From Betaproteobacteria bacterium RIFCSPLOWO2_12_FULL_68_19 (lineage in GTDB: Bacteria; Pseudomonadota; Gammaproteobacteria; Burkholderiales; SG8-39), in assembly GCA_001772055.1 (NCBI GenBank), contig MERP01000043.1, forward strand, positions 1-37,062: DNA of 37,062 bases, written 5' to 3'. The notes below the pieces were generated by a model. That model saw only the letters and a list, made by a program, of their open reading frames with translations, did no database searches and was not told where the DNA came from. Position 1 is the first letter of the stretch. Each line of letters opens with the position of its first letter. Both the position numbers and the translations under genes were made by a program. Positions 18,078 through 25,348 of this stretch are shown here, piece by piece.

Positions 18078-19271
18078 ATGGAAGGCGCCGCGGGCAACGT
18101 CACCCCCTTGCGGGCGGGCCGCCTGAAGCCGCGCGCCGGGCTGGTGCTGACCGGCGGCGGGGCGCGCGCCGCCTATCAGGTCGGGGTGGTGAAGGCGGTG
18201 CGCGACATCCTCGGCAATCCGGTCAGGAACCCTTTCCCGATCCTGTGCGGCACCTCGGCCGGCGCGATCAACGCCGCCACGCTCGCGGTGTTCGCCGAGG
18301 ACTTCTCGCGCGCGGTGGGCAACCTGCTCGAGGTCTGGGAAAACATGCGCTGCAGCCACGTCTACCGCACCGACGCCTGGCACGTCCTGAGGAGCGGCGC
18401 GCGCTGGCTCGCCTCGATGATGCTGATCTCGCGCCACAACCCGATCTCGCTGCTCGACAACGCGCCGCTCGCGCAGATGCTGGAGAAGAACCTGGACTTC
18501 CAGAGGATCCAGGGCCACATCGACTCGGGCGCGCTGTACGCGGTGTGCGTCACCGCCTCGGGCTATACCACCGGCCAGAGCGTCTCGTTCTTCCAGGGCG
18601 GCTCGGGCCTGGAGGGCTGGGAGCGCAACCAGCGCATCGGCGCCGCGGTGACGCTCAAGCTCGAGTACCTGCTCGCCTCGGCATCGCTGCCGTTCATCTT
18701 CCCCGCCGTGAAGGTGCACCGCGAGTACTTCGGCGACGGCTCGATGCGCCAGATCGCGCCGGTCAGCCCGGCGCTGCACCTGGGCGCCGACCGGGTGCTG
18801 ATCGTCGGCACCGGACGGCAGAGCGCCGCCGACCAGAACCGCGCGCGCTCCAACGTCTACCCCTCGATCGCGCAGATCGCCGGCCACGCGCTCAACAGCA
18901 TCTTCCTCGACAGCCTGATGGTCGACATCGAGCGCCTGGAGCGCATCAACCGCACCGTGAAGCTGGTGCCGCCCGAGCGCCTCCCCGAATCGGGCCTGCA
19001 GCTGCGGCCGGTGAAGGTGCTGTTCATCACTCCCTCGCAGCCGCTCGAGCGCATCGCGGCGCGCTTCGTCCACGAGCTGCCGGGCACGGTGCGCTTCATC
19101 CTGCGCCCGACCGGAGCGCTCAACCGCTCCGGCTCGAACCTTGCGAGCTACCTGCTGTTCGAGGAGTCCTTCTGCCGCGCGCTCATCGACCTGGGCTACC
19201 AGGACACGATGGCGCGCGAGGCCGAGGTCAGGGGCTTCTTCGACCCACCCGAGGAGCGCGCCTATGGCTGA
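18078..19271 (+). CDS. Patatin-like phospholipase family protein
   Basis: The 397-residue protein belongs to the patatin/RssA-type acyl hydrolases, which use a Ser-Asp dyad on lipids. Visible are the oxyanion loop GGGARAAYQVG (about 27-37), the nucleophile Ser60 in GTSAG, and Asp220 in FGDGS, where DGG or DGA is commoner. No signal peptide is seen, so it is probably cytoplasmic or membrane-peripheral. The C-terminal 130 or so residues are specific to this subgroup. ATG 18078 follows maeB by two bases, and the stop overlaps the PhaM-like start by eight bases, so maeB, lipase, PhaM-like and qor probably form one transcript. Substrate unknown. Confidence 0.92.
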   Translation: MEGAAGNVTPLRAGRLKPRAGLVLTGGGARAAYQVGVVKAVRDILGNPVRNPFPILCGTSAGAINAATLAVFAEDFSRAVGNLLEVWENMRCSHVYRTDAWHVLRSGARWLASMMLISRHNPISLLDNAPLAQMLEKNLDFQRIQGHIDSGALYAVCVTASGYTTGQSVSFFQGGSGLEGWERNQRIGAAVTLKLEYLLASASLPFIFPAVKVHREYFGDGSMRQIAPVSPALHLGADRVLIVGTGRQSAADQNRARSNVYPSIAQIAGHALNSIFLDSLMVDIERLERINRTVKLVPPERLPESGLQLRPVKVLFITPSQPLERIAARFVHELPGTVRFILRPTGALNRSGSNLASYLLFEESFCRALIDLGYQDTMAREAEVRGFFDPPEERAYG

Positions 19272-19527
19272 GCCCACCCCGCCGCCCGACCCGTTCGAGA
19301 TGTTCCGCCGCCTGTGGGGGCCGCTCGGCGTGCCGCTGCCGGGCTTGGCGATGCCGACCTTCGACCCCCAGGAGGTCGAGAAGCGCATCGCCGAGCTGCG
19401 CTCGGTCGAGGCCTGGCTCAACATGAACCTCAACATGGTGAAGTTCTCGATCCAGGGGCTCGAGCTGCAGCGCGCCGCCCTGCAGGCGATGCGCGCCGCG
19501 CCGGGGCCGAAGAAGGACGATCTTTAA
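19264..19527 (+). CDS. PhaM-like polyhydroxyalkanoate granule regulatory protein
   Basis: This 87-residue protein has the PhaM pattern: a Pro/Gly-rich start (PLGVPLPGLAMPTFDPQEVEKRI), then ELRSVEAWLNMNLNMVKFSIQGLELQRAALQAM, and a short basic/acidic tail. In Cupriavidus necator PhaM activates PHA synthase and links granules to DNA; the tail here (GPKKDDL) is much shorter than the lysine-rich AKP-type tail of that protein, so a DNA-binding role is less sure. No PHA synthase is in the window. ATG 19264 overlaps the patatin-like stop. Confidence 0.8.
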   Translation: MAEPTPPPDPFEMFRRLWGPLGVPLPGLAMPTFDPQEVEKRIAELRSVEAWLNMNLNMVKFSIQGLELQRAALQAMRAAPGPKKDDL

Positions 19528-19541
19528 CCGAGGAGAAGGCA

Positions 19542-20513
19542 ATGGCGAAGGCAGTGCGTTTTCACAAGCAGGGCGGCCCGGAGGTTCTGCAACTCGATGA
19601 GGTTCCCGTAGGGGAGCCCGGCGCGGGCCAGGTGCGCATCCGGCACACCGCGATCGGCGTCAACTTTCTCGACACCTACCAGCGCTCGGGCTTGTACCCG
19701 ATGCAGGTCCCGCAGGTCGCCGGCAACGAGGGCGCCGGCGTGGTCGAGGCGCTCGGCTCCGGGGTCACGGACCTCAAGGTCGGCGACCGCGTCGCCTACA
19801 CCGGGCTGGTCGGCGCCTATTGCGACCAGCGGGTGGTTCCCGCCGAGCGCATGGTCAAGCTGCCGCAGGGCGTGAGCGACGAGCAGGCGGCCTCGATGAT
19901 GCTCAAGGGACTCACGGTGCATTACCTGATTTTCACGACTTATAAAGTACAAAAGGGAGAAACCGTGCTGTGGCACGCCGCCGCGGGCGGCGTGGGCCTG
20001 ATCGCCTGCCAGTGGCTCAAGGCGCTCGGGGCGAGCGTCATCGGCACCGCCGGCTCGGACGAGAAATGCGCGCTCGCCAAGGCGCACGGCGCCGAGCACG
20101 TCATCAACTACAGCAGGGAGAACTTCGTCGAGCGCGTGAAGAGCATCACCGGCGGCAAGGGCGTGCCGGTGGTCTACGACGCGGTCGGCAAGTCGACCTG
20201 GGAAGGCTCGCTCGACTGCCTGCGCCCGCGCGGCATGATGGTGTCCTTCGGCAACGCCTCGGGCGCGGTGCCGCCGGTCAACCTGGGCGTGCTCTCCGCC
20301 AAGGGCTCGCTCTACGTCACTCGGCCGACGCTGGTCACCCACATCGCGAGCCGAGCCGACCTGCTCGAGCGCTCCAAGGCGCTGTTCGAGGCGGTGACCT
20401 CGGGCAAGGTCAGGATCGAGACCACGAAGCGCTACAAGCTTGCCGAGGCGCAAGCCGCGCACCGCGACCTGGAAGGCAGGAAGACGACCGGCTCGGTGGT
20501 CCTCGTGCCTTGA
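19542..20513 (+). CDS. qor: Quinone oxidoreductase, zinc-independent MDR family
   Basis: The 323-residue enzyme should reduce quinones with NADPH. It shows the Qor pattern: HKQGGPEVLQL, IGVNFLDTYQRSGLYP, VAGNEGAGVVEALG, the coenzyme-binding fold with HAAAGGVGLIACQWLKALGA, and VYDAVGKSTW. Zinc-binding cysteines of alcohol dehydrogenases are absent. ATG 19542 has GAGGAGAAGG upstream. It lies 14 bases after the PhaM-like gene. An AT-rich codon patch (about 19920-19965; VHYLIFTTYKVQKGE) stands out from the rest. The stop faces the next gene with only four bases between. Confidence 0.93.
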   Translation: MAKAVRFHKQGGPEVLQLDEVPVGEPGAGQVRIRHTAIGVNFLDTYQRSGLYPMQVPQVAGNEGAGVVEALGSGVTDLKVGDRVAYTGLVGAYCDQRVVPAERMVKLPQGVSDEQAASMMLKGLTVHYLIFTTYKVQKGETVLWHAAAGGVGLIACQWLKALGASVIGTAGSDEKCALAKAHGAEHVINYSRENFVERVKSITGGKGVPVVYDAVGKSTWEGSLDCLRPRGMMVSFGNASGAVPPVNLGVLSAKGSLYVTRPTLVTHIASRADLLERSKALFEAVTSGKVRIETTKRYKLAEAQAAHRDLEGRKTTGSVVLVP

Positions 20514-20517
20514 AGGC

Positions 20518-20757
20518 TTACCTGATCTTCAGGATGCCTTTCGCCTTGTTGAGCGCAGCCATCGACTCGGCGTGCTTGCCGGCCTTGTGAAACTGCTCGC
20601 CGTCGGCGCGCAGCTGCTTCACTTCGCTCATCTGCGAGGCCGAGAGCTTGGCCTTGGGCAGCGCGGCGTCGATGGCCTTCATCTGCTTCGGGCAGCTGCT
20701 GGCGAAGGCGACGGAGCTGGCGAGCGCGAAGGCGGCGAACAGTGCTAGACGTTTCAT
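20518..20757 (-). CDS. Small secreted helical protein, unknown function
   Basis: The 79-residue protein has a clear Sec signal peptide (MKRLALFAAFALASSVAFA, cleavage likely after VAFA), leaving about 60 residues that are Lys/Ala/Glu-rich and helical, with one Cys directly after cleavage. I recall similar short proteins in betaproteobacteria but no function. ATG 20757 has AAGGGGA seven bases upstream. It converges on qor and is divergent from the Nudix gene. Confidence 0.8.
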   Translation of the reverse strand: MKRLALFAAFALASSVAFASSCPKQMKAIDAALPKAKLSASQMSEVKQLRADGEQFHKAGKHAESMAALNKAKGILKIR

Positions 20758-20833
20758 GTGATCCCCTTATGGTTGGTCGAGCGTCCTGGGTAAAGCCGGT
20801 TGCTCGAACACTAACATCGTAGGGGCAAGGCTT

Positions 20834-21427
20834 ATTCCGCTCGACCTGGGCCTCGAGGAGCTGCGTCGCCGGCTGACGCAGCGCAGCGCGCCGGGGCTGT
20901 CGGTGTACGGCGACGACGGGGCGGGCCGGGAAGCCGCGGCGCTCACCCCGGCCTCGGTGCTGGTGCCGATCGTGGCGCACGAGCGGCTCACCGTGGTGTT
21001 CACCCAGCGCACCTCGCACCTCAAGCACCATTCGGGCCAGGTCAGCTTTCCCGGCGGCCGCGCCGAGCCGCAGGACCCGACGCCCGAATTCACGGCGCTG
21101 CGCGAAGCCGAGGAGGAGATCGGGCTCGCCCGCGAGCGCGTGGAGGTCCTCGCGCGCATGCCGCCGTACTGCACGCGCACCGGCTTCTGCGTCACCCCGG
21201 TGGTGGGGCTGCTCACGCCGCCGCTCGAGCTCGCGCCCGACCGCCGCGAGGTCGAGGAGGTGTTCGAGGTGCCGCTCGCGTTCCTGCTCGACCCGCGCAA
21301 CCGGCAGCGGCGCACGCGCGAGTTCCAGGGGCAGAGCGTCGGCTACTACGTCTTCGAGTACCAGGGGCGCGCGATCTGGGGCGCCACCGCGGGGATGCTG
21401 GTGAACCTTTATACAATGCTCGCATGA
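20834..21427 (+). CDS. Nudix hydrolase, CoA pyrophosphatase type (start uncertain: ATT 20834 or GTG 20903)
   Basis: The protein has the CoA-pyrophosphatase signature FTQRTSHLKHHSGQVSFPGG followed by the Nudix box with REAEEEIGL, then TGFCVTPVVGLL and WGATAGM. These enzymes split coenzyme A or its esters into phosphopantetheine and 3',5'-ADP. From GTG 20903 it would have 174 residues but only about 17 before ASVLVPIV; relatives have about 30-40. The frame is open upstream to a TGA at 20759, and an ATT at 20834 gives PLDLGLEELRRRLTQRS, like a normal family start, with AGGGG eight bases before it. I list the ATT form (198 codons) as the likelier product. The stop overlaps the next gene (ATGA). 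Confidence 0.82.
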   Translation: MPLDLGLEELRRRLTQRSAPGLSVYGDDGAGREAAALTPASVLVPIVAHERLTVVFTQRTSHLKHHSGQVSFPGGRAEPQDPTPEFTALREAEEEIGLARERVEVLARMPPYCTRTGFCVTPVVGLLTPPLELAPDRREVEEVFEVPLAFLLDPRNRQRRTREFQGQSVGYYVFEYQGRAIWGATAGMLVNLYTMLA

Positions 21428-22329
21428 GCGTCATCGCCATCATTGCCGCGCTCGTCCTCGAGCAATGGCAGCCGCTCGGCGAGAGGAAGGGCGTGCAGAG
21501 CGCGCTTGCCGGGTGGGCGGGCTGGCTGGAGCAGCAGTTCAACGGCGGCGAGCGCCGCCACGGCCTGGTGGCGTGGCTGGTCGGGGTCTTGCCCTGGGTC
21601 GCCGCGGCGATCGTGCTGCACCTGCTGCTCGAGCGCGCGAGCCCGCTGCTCGCGCTCGTCTTCAATGTCGTGGTGCTCTACCTGACGCTCGGGTTCCGCC
21701 AGTTCAGCCACTACTTCACCGACCTGCAGCTCGCGGTCAAGTCCGGCGACATCGACCGCGCGCGCGCGCTGCTCGAGGAATGGCGCGGCGCTTCCGGCGT
21801 GGTGCGCACGCGCGAGGAGGTGATCCGCCTCGCGATCGAGGAGGCGCTGGTCGCCTCGCACCGCCACGTCTTCGGCGTGCTGCTGTGGTACCTGCTGCTG
21901 CCCGGCCCGAGCGGGGCGATCCTGTACCGGCTCGCGGTCTACCTCGCGTGGCGCTGGAGGGCCATGGGCGCCTTCGGCGAGTTCGCGCAGCGCGCGTTCC
22001 ACGTGCTCGACTGGCCCGCGGTGCGCCTCACCGCCGCGGCGTTCGCCGTGGTCGGCGACTTCGAGGACGCGGTCTACTGCTGGCGCACCCAGGCGCGCAG
22101 CTGGCCCGAGCCCAACGCCGGCATCGTGCTCGCCGCGGGCGCGGGCGCGATGGGCGTGCGCCTGGGCATGCCGGTGCAGGAGATCGACGGCATGCAGCCG
22201 CGGCCGGAGATCGGCGTGGGCGAGCCGGCCGACGGGCCGCTGCTCGACAGCGCAGTCGGGCTGCTGTGGCGCGCGCTGGTGGTATGGGTGTTCGTGCTGC
22301 TCGTGATCAGCATCGTGCGCCTCTTGTGA
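21424..22329 (+). CDS. CobD/CbiB family (AmpE-like) membrane protein
   Basis: The 301-residue protein has several hydrophobic segments (about 55-75, 78-95, 150-175, 280-300) and the CbiB/AmpE-type block HVFGVLLWYLLLPGPSGAILYRLAVYL minus its outer ends. True CbiB acts in cobalamin synthesis, but no other cobalamin gene is nearby. Betaproteobacterial versions like this are usually annotated only by family, and the relation to AmpE (companion of AmpD) is also loose. Its start overlaps the Nudix stop, so they are probably cotranscribed. Exact role unknown. Confidence 0.8.
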   Translation: MSVIAIIAALVLEQWQPLGERKGVQSALAGWAGWLEQQFNGGERRHGLVAWLVGVLPWVAAAIVLHLLLERASPLLALVFNVVVLYLTLGFRQFSHYFTDLQLAVKSGDIDRARALLEEWRGASGVVRTREEVIRLAIEEALVASHRHVFGVLLWYLLLPGPSGAILYRLAVYLAWRWRAMGAFGEFAQRAFHVLDWPAVRLTAAAFAVVGDFEDAVYCWRTQARSWPEPNAGIVLAAGAGAMGVRLGMPVQEIDGMQPRPEIGVGEPADGPLLDSAVGLLWRALVVWVFVLLVISIVRLL

Positions 22330-22367
22330 AGAGACTGCCGGTGCTCGCCTTCCCGGCCGGCTGAGCC

Positions 22368-22673
22368 TCAGCTCTCGCGGTAGGCGCCGCAGCGCCAGCA
22401 CTGGGTGAACTGCGACTCCGAGCTCTCGCCGCAGGACGCGCAGGTCCAGGGCGTGCCGCTTTTCGACCGGAAGGCCGTTCTCAGGACCGCTTCGGCGCGC
22501 TCGGCTTCGGCTCGCCGCACCCACAGCTCGCCCTGGCACTCGGCGGGCGGCAGCTCGCCCATGGCCGAGGAGAGCAGCTCGTTCTTCACCACCGCGCGGA
22601 TGCCTTCGGCCTCGAGCACGTTGCGCGCGTGATGGACCGCCACCAGGTTATGGGAGCTGTAGATCCTTTTCAA
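22368..22673 (-). CDS. DUF2007 domain protein with C-terminal zinc ribbon
   Basis: The 101-residue protein has an N-terminal DUF2007 fold ([20 protein letters not shown], then GIRAVVKNE, about 1-70) and a C-terminal zinc ribbon with two CxxC pairs (CASC and CWRC). DUF2007 resembles PII-like signal proteins; function is unknown. I chose TTG 22673, which overlaps the phhB stop as TTGA and gives the usual start MKRIYS. The longer ORF in the track reads through phhB in another frame. It is the last gene of M48-phhB-DUF2007. Confidence 0.82.
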   Translation of the reverse strand: MKRIYSSHNLVAVHHARNVLEAEGIRAVVKNELLSSAMGELPPAECQGELWVRRAEAERAEAVLRTAFRSKSGTPWTCASCGESSESQFTQCWRCGAYRES

Positions 22674-22999
22674 AGCTCGAGCAGCGCGTCGCACTTCGCC
22701 GCGCAGATGAAGTCGTTCTCGGACAGGCCGCCGATGGCGTGCGTCGAGTACTCGACGCGGCACTTGTTGTAGCCGACCGCGAGGTCGGGATGATGGTCCT
22801 CGCGGTGCGAGATCCAGGCGAGCGCGTTCACGAACGCCATGGTCTGGTAGTAGTTGGTGAACGGGTAGACCTTGACGAGCTTGCCGCCCTCGAGGATCCA
22901 GCCCTTGAGGCCCTTCAGCATGGCCCTCGCCTGGGCGTCGTCCAGGGGCGCGACGCCGCCTTCGCAGGGCTTGCACTTCTTCCTAGCCAGCTCGCTCAT
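22670..22999 (-). CDS. phhB: 4a-hydroxytetrahydrobiopterin (pterin-4a-carbinolamine) dehydratase
   Basis: PhhB/PCD dehydrates 4a-hydroxytetrahydrobiopterin, recycling the pterin cofactor of phenylalanine hydroxylase. The 109-residue protein has the active-site block [20 protein letters not shown] and [12 protein letters not shown] with the three conserved His, and is slightly long at the N-terminus ([15 protein letters not shown]), which is usual for bacterial forms. ATG 22999 has a perfect AGGAGG seven bases upstream, inside the end of the M48 gene, and overlaps that gene's stop (ATGA). No phenylalanine hydroxylase is in the window. Confidence 0.95.
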   Translation of the reverse strand: MSELARKKCKPCEGGVAPLDDAQARAMLKGLKGWILEGGKLVKVYPFTNYYQTMAFVNALAWISHREDHHPDLAVGYNKCRVEYSTHAIGGLSENDFICAAKCDALLEL

Positions 23000-24246
23000 G
23001 TGGCAGCCTCCTTCAGCCGGGCGATGCGCGCCGCCGCGGGCGGGTGCGAGTCGTAGAACGCCGAGTGCAGCGGGTCGGGGGTCAGCGTGGCGGCGTTGTC
23101 GTGGTAGAGCTTCACCAGCGCCTTGCGCAGCTCGGCCGGGTCGGCGTGCGCCACGGCGTACGCGTCGGCCTCGAACTCGCGCGCGCGCGAGTACAGGCTG
23201 GTGAGGGGGTGCAGGAAGAACAGGAACTCCGGCACCACCAGCAGGAACAGCGCGAGCGCGGCGGCGTTGCCGGGCGTGTGCACGCCCAGGCCGGCGTAGA
23301 ACCAGGGCTTGTCGATCAGCTGGCCGAGCAGCCACAGCAGGGCGAAGCTCACCGCCGCGCCGAGCGCCATGCCCTTCACGATGTGATGCAGCCGGTAGTG
23401 GCCGAGCTCGTGGGCGAGCACCGCCTCGACCTCGGGCGGCTGCAGCCGGCTCACCAGCGTGTCGAACAGCACGATGCGCTTGGCCGCGCCGAAGCCGGTG
23501 AAGAAGGCGTTGCCGTGGCTGGAGCGCCTGGAGCCGTCCATGAGGTACAGCCCGCTCGACTTGAAGCCGCAGCGCGCCAGCAGCCGCGCGACGCGCTCCG
23601 CGAGCTCGCCCTGCGCGAGCGGCGTGAACTTGTTGAACAGCGGCAGGATCAGCGCGGGGTAGACCATCATCATCACCACCGAGTAGGCGAGCCACAGCGC
23701 CCAGACGTACAGCCACCACTGCTCGTCGGCAAGCCCCATCAGCCACAGCACCGCGACGAGCAGCGGCACGCCGAGCGCGAGCGCGACGAGCGTGTGCTTG
23801 GCGAGGTCGACGAGGAACAGGCCGAGCGTCATGCGGTTGAAGCCGAAGCGCGCCTCGATGCCGAAGATGCGCGCCAGCGTCGCGGGCAGGCCGATGAGCG
23901 CCTGCAGGAAGAAGACGCTCAGCAGCAGCGCCGTGCCGTGCGCGAGCGAGCCGGCCTCGAAGGCGCGCGCCCAGGCCTGCGAGAGCCACTGGATCAGCCC
24001 GCCGAGCGTGAACACGAGCAGCGCCGCGGCGTGGACCAGCGCCTCGAGCATGCCCAGCCGGTTCTTGGCGACGGTGTAGTCCGCGGCCTGCTGGTGCGCC
24101 GCGAGAGGGATGGAGGCGGCGAAGCTCGCCGGCACCGCCTCGCGATGCGCGCGCACGTGCTGCACCTGGCGCAGCGCGAGCCACAGGCGCGCGGCGGTGG
24201 CGGCGGCGAGCGTCGCGAGGTAGAGCCAGGTCAGGGCGTCGCTCAT
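22996..24246 (-). CDS. M48 family membrane metallopeptidase (Ste24/CAAX protease-like)
   Basis: The 416-residue inner-membrane zinc protease has an N-terminal helix, four or more further membrane segments (about 60-85, 105-125, 150-170, 175-200 and 290-350), and the active site HELGH with the third ligand Glu in EFEADAYA. The layout is that of Ste24-type peptidases (Peptidase_M48_N plus M48). Bacterial members act in membrane protein quality control; the substrate here is unknown. ATG 24246 is divergent from orn with only 18 bases between the two start codons, so promoters must lie inside the coding regions or messages are leaderless. Confidence 0.93.
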   Translation of the reverse strand: MSDALTWLYLATLAAATAARLWLALRQVQHVRAHREAVPASFAASIPLAAHQQAADYTVAKNRLGMLEALVHAAALLVFTLGGLIQWLSQAWARAFEAGSLAHGTALLLSVFFLQALIGLPATLARIFGIEARFGFNRMTLGLFLVDLAKHTLVALALGVPLLVAVLWLMGLADEQWWLYVWALWLAYSVVMMMVYPALILPLFNKFTPLAQGELAERVARLLARCGFKSSGLYLMDGSRRSSHGNAFFTGFGAAKRIVLFDTLVSRLQPPEVEAVLAHELGHYRLHHIVKGMALGAAVSFALLWLLGQLIDKPWFYAGLGVHTPGNAAALALFLLVVPEFLFFLHPLTSLYSRAREFEADAYAVAHADPAELRKALVKLYHDNAATLTPDPLHSAFYDSHPPAAARIARLKEAAT

Positions 24247-24264
24247 GCCGTGAGAGAATAAAGC

Positions 24265-24810
24265 ATGCCCGCCGATCCGAACAACCTCATCTGGATCGAC
24301 ATGGAGATGACCGGGCTGCAGCCCGACTCCGACCGCATCATCGAGATCGCGATGCTGGTCACCGACCCGCAGCTCGCGCTGCTCGCCGAGGGCCCGGTGC
24401 TCGTCGTCCACCAGCCCGCCGAGGTGCTCGAGGCGATGGACTCGTGGAACCGCAGCGTGCACGCCAAGAGCGGGCTGGTCGAGCGCGTGCGCTCATCGCG
24501 CCTCGCCGAGGCCGAGGCGCAGCGCCAGGCGCTCGAGTTCCTCGCCAAGCACGTGCCGGCCGGCGCCTCGCCGATGTGCGGCAACTCGATCTGCCAGGAC
24601 CGGCGCTTCCTCGCGCGCTGGATGCCCCAGCTCGAGGCCTACTTCCACTACCGCAACCTCGACGTCTCGACCCTTAAGGAGCTGGTGCGCCGCTGGAAGC
24701 CCGAGCTCATGAAGGGCGTGGCCAAGGAGGGCCGGCACGAGGCCATGGCCGACATCCTCGAGTCGATCGAGGAGCTCAGGTACTACCGCAAGGCCGTAAT
24801 GACCATCTAG
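24265..24810 (+). CDS. orn: Oligoribonuclease
   Basis: Orn degrades 2-5 nucleotide RNAs and pGpG from cyclic-di-GMP turnover. The 181-residue protein has the DEDDh exonuclease residues: Asp12 and Glu14 in WIDMEMTGL, an Asp in [10 protein letters not shown], and His/Asp in RHEAMADI. It closely matches E. coli Orn in length and sequence. ATG 24265 has no clear Shine-Dalgarno. Head-to-head placement with a membrane M48 peptidase is frequent in betaproteobacteria, as I recall. A strong palindrome follows the stop. Confidence 0.97.
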   Translation: MPADPNNLIWIDMEMTGLQPDSDRIIEIAMLVTDPQLALLAEGPVLVVHQPAEVLEAMDSWNRSVHAKSGLVERVRSSRLAEAEAQRQALEFLAKHVPAGASPMCGNSICQDRRFLARWMPQLEAYFHYRNLDVSTLKELVRRWKPELMKGVAKEGRHEAMADILESIEELRYYRKAVMTI

Positions 24811-24829
24811 ATCGGGGTCAGACCCCGAT
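24811..24829. repeat. REP-like palindrome between orn and ridA-like genes
   Basis: ATCGGGGTC-A-GACCCCGAT is a perfect 19-base palindrome with a one-base centre. It fills the space between two convergent genes and is followed by TTTCC on the plus strand. As RNA the loop would need at least three bases, leaving a stem of about seven pairs; the T-run is too short for a confident terminator. The motif CTAGATC(C)GGGGTC also occurs at about 8359-8372, suggesting a dispersed intergenic family. I recall GGGGTC...GACCCC repeats as common REP-type elements in proteobacteria. Confidence 0.65.
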
Positions 24830-24832
24830 TTC

Positions 24833-25348
24833 CTAGCGGCGCTTCTTTTTCGCAGCCTTCTTCGCGGCCGGCTTCCCGGGCGTGGCTCCGGCTACCTCTA
24901 CGATGCACTCGATCTCGACCGGGATGCCCATCGGCAGCGAGCCCATGCCGACCGCCGAGCGCGCGTGCTTGCCGGCCTCGCCGAACACCTGGACGAAGAG
25001 ATCCGAGCAGCCGTTGATGACTTTCGGATGGTCCTTGAACTCGGGATCGGCATTGACCATGCCGAGCACCTTGACCACGCGCTTCACGCGGTCGAGGCTG
25101 CCGAGCTCGGCACGCATGACGGCGAGCAGGTCCATGCCGACGGTGCGCGCGTGCTCGTAGGCCTGCTCCAGGGTGTACTCGCGGCCGACCTTGCCCATGG
25201 GGCGCCTGCCGTCGGCGCCCGCGCGCGGGCCCTTGCCGGCGAGGAAGAGCAGGTTGCCGGTGCGCACGGCGTTGACGTAGCTCGCGATCGGGGCCGAGAC
25301 CGCGCCCAGATCGAGATTCAATTCCTTCAAACGCCGTTCGGCGCTCAA
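24833..25348 (-). CDS. RidA/YjgF family protein with lysine-rich C-terminal tail
   Basis: The 171-residue protein has the RidA-like core (SYVNAVRTGNLLFLAGKGP, ARTVGMDLLAVMRAELGSLDRVKRVVKVLGMVN, then GSLPMGIPVEIECIVEV), of the longer subgroup in which MSAERRLKELNLDLG precedes the fold. RidA proteins hydrolyse reactive enamines/imines, but this subgroup may differ, and the usual catalytic Arg is not obvious here. TTG 25348 overlaps the stop of the flavoprotein gene as TTGA. The C-terminus GKPAAKKAAKKKRR is an unusual basic tail after the fold. It is the last gene of the rpmE2 operon. Confidence 0.88.
   Translation of the reverse strand: MSAERRLKELNLDLGAVSAPIASYVNAVRTGNLLFLAGKGPRAGADGRRPMGKVGREYTLEQAYEHARTVGMDLLAVMRAELGSLDRVKRVVKVLGMVNADPEFKDHPKVINGCSDLFVQVFGEAGKHARSAVGMGSLPMGIPVEIECIVEVAGATPGKPAAKKAAKKKRR

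Noticed and set aside
21424-22329. Cobalamin biosynthesis gene cbiB
   Set aside because: Family resemblance exists but no other cobalamin gene is present; only a family-level name is supported.
24811-24835. Rho-independent terminator after orn
   Set aside because: The palindrome is perfect but its centre is one base and the T-run only three; a REP-like repeat is the better description.
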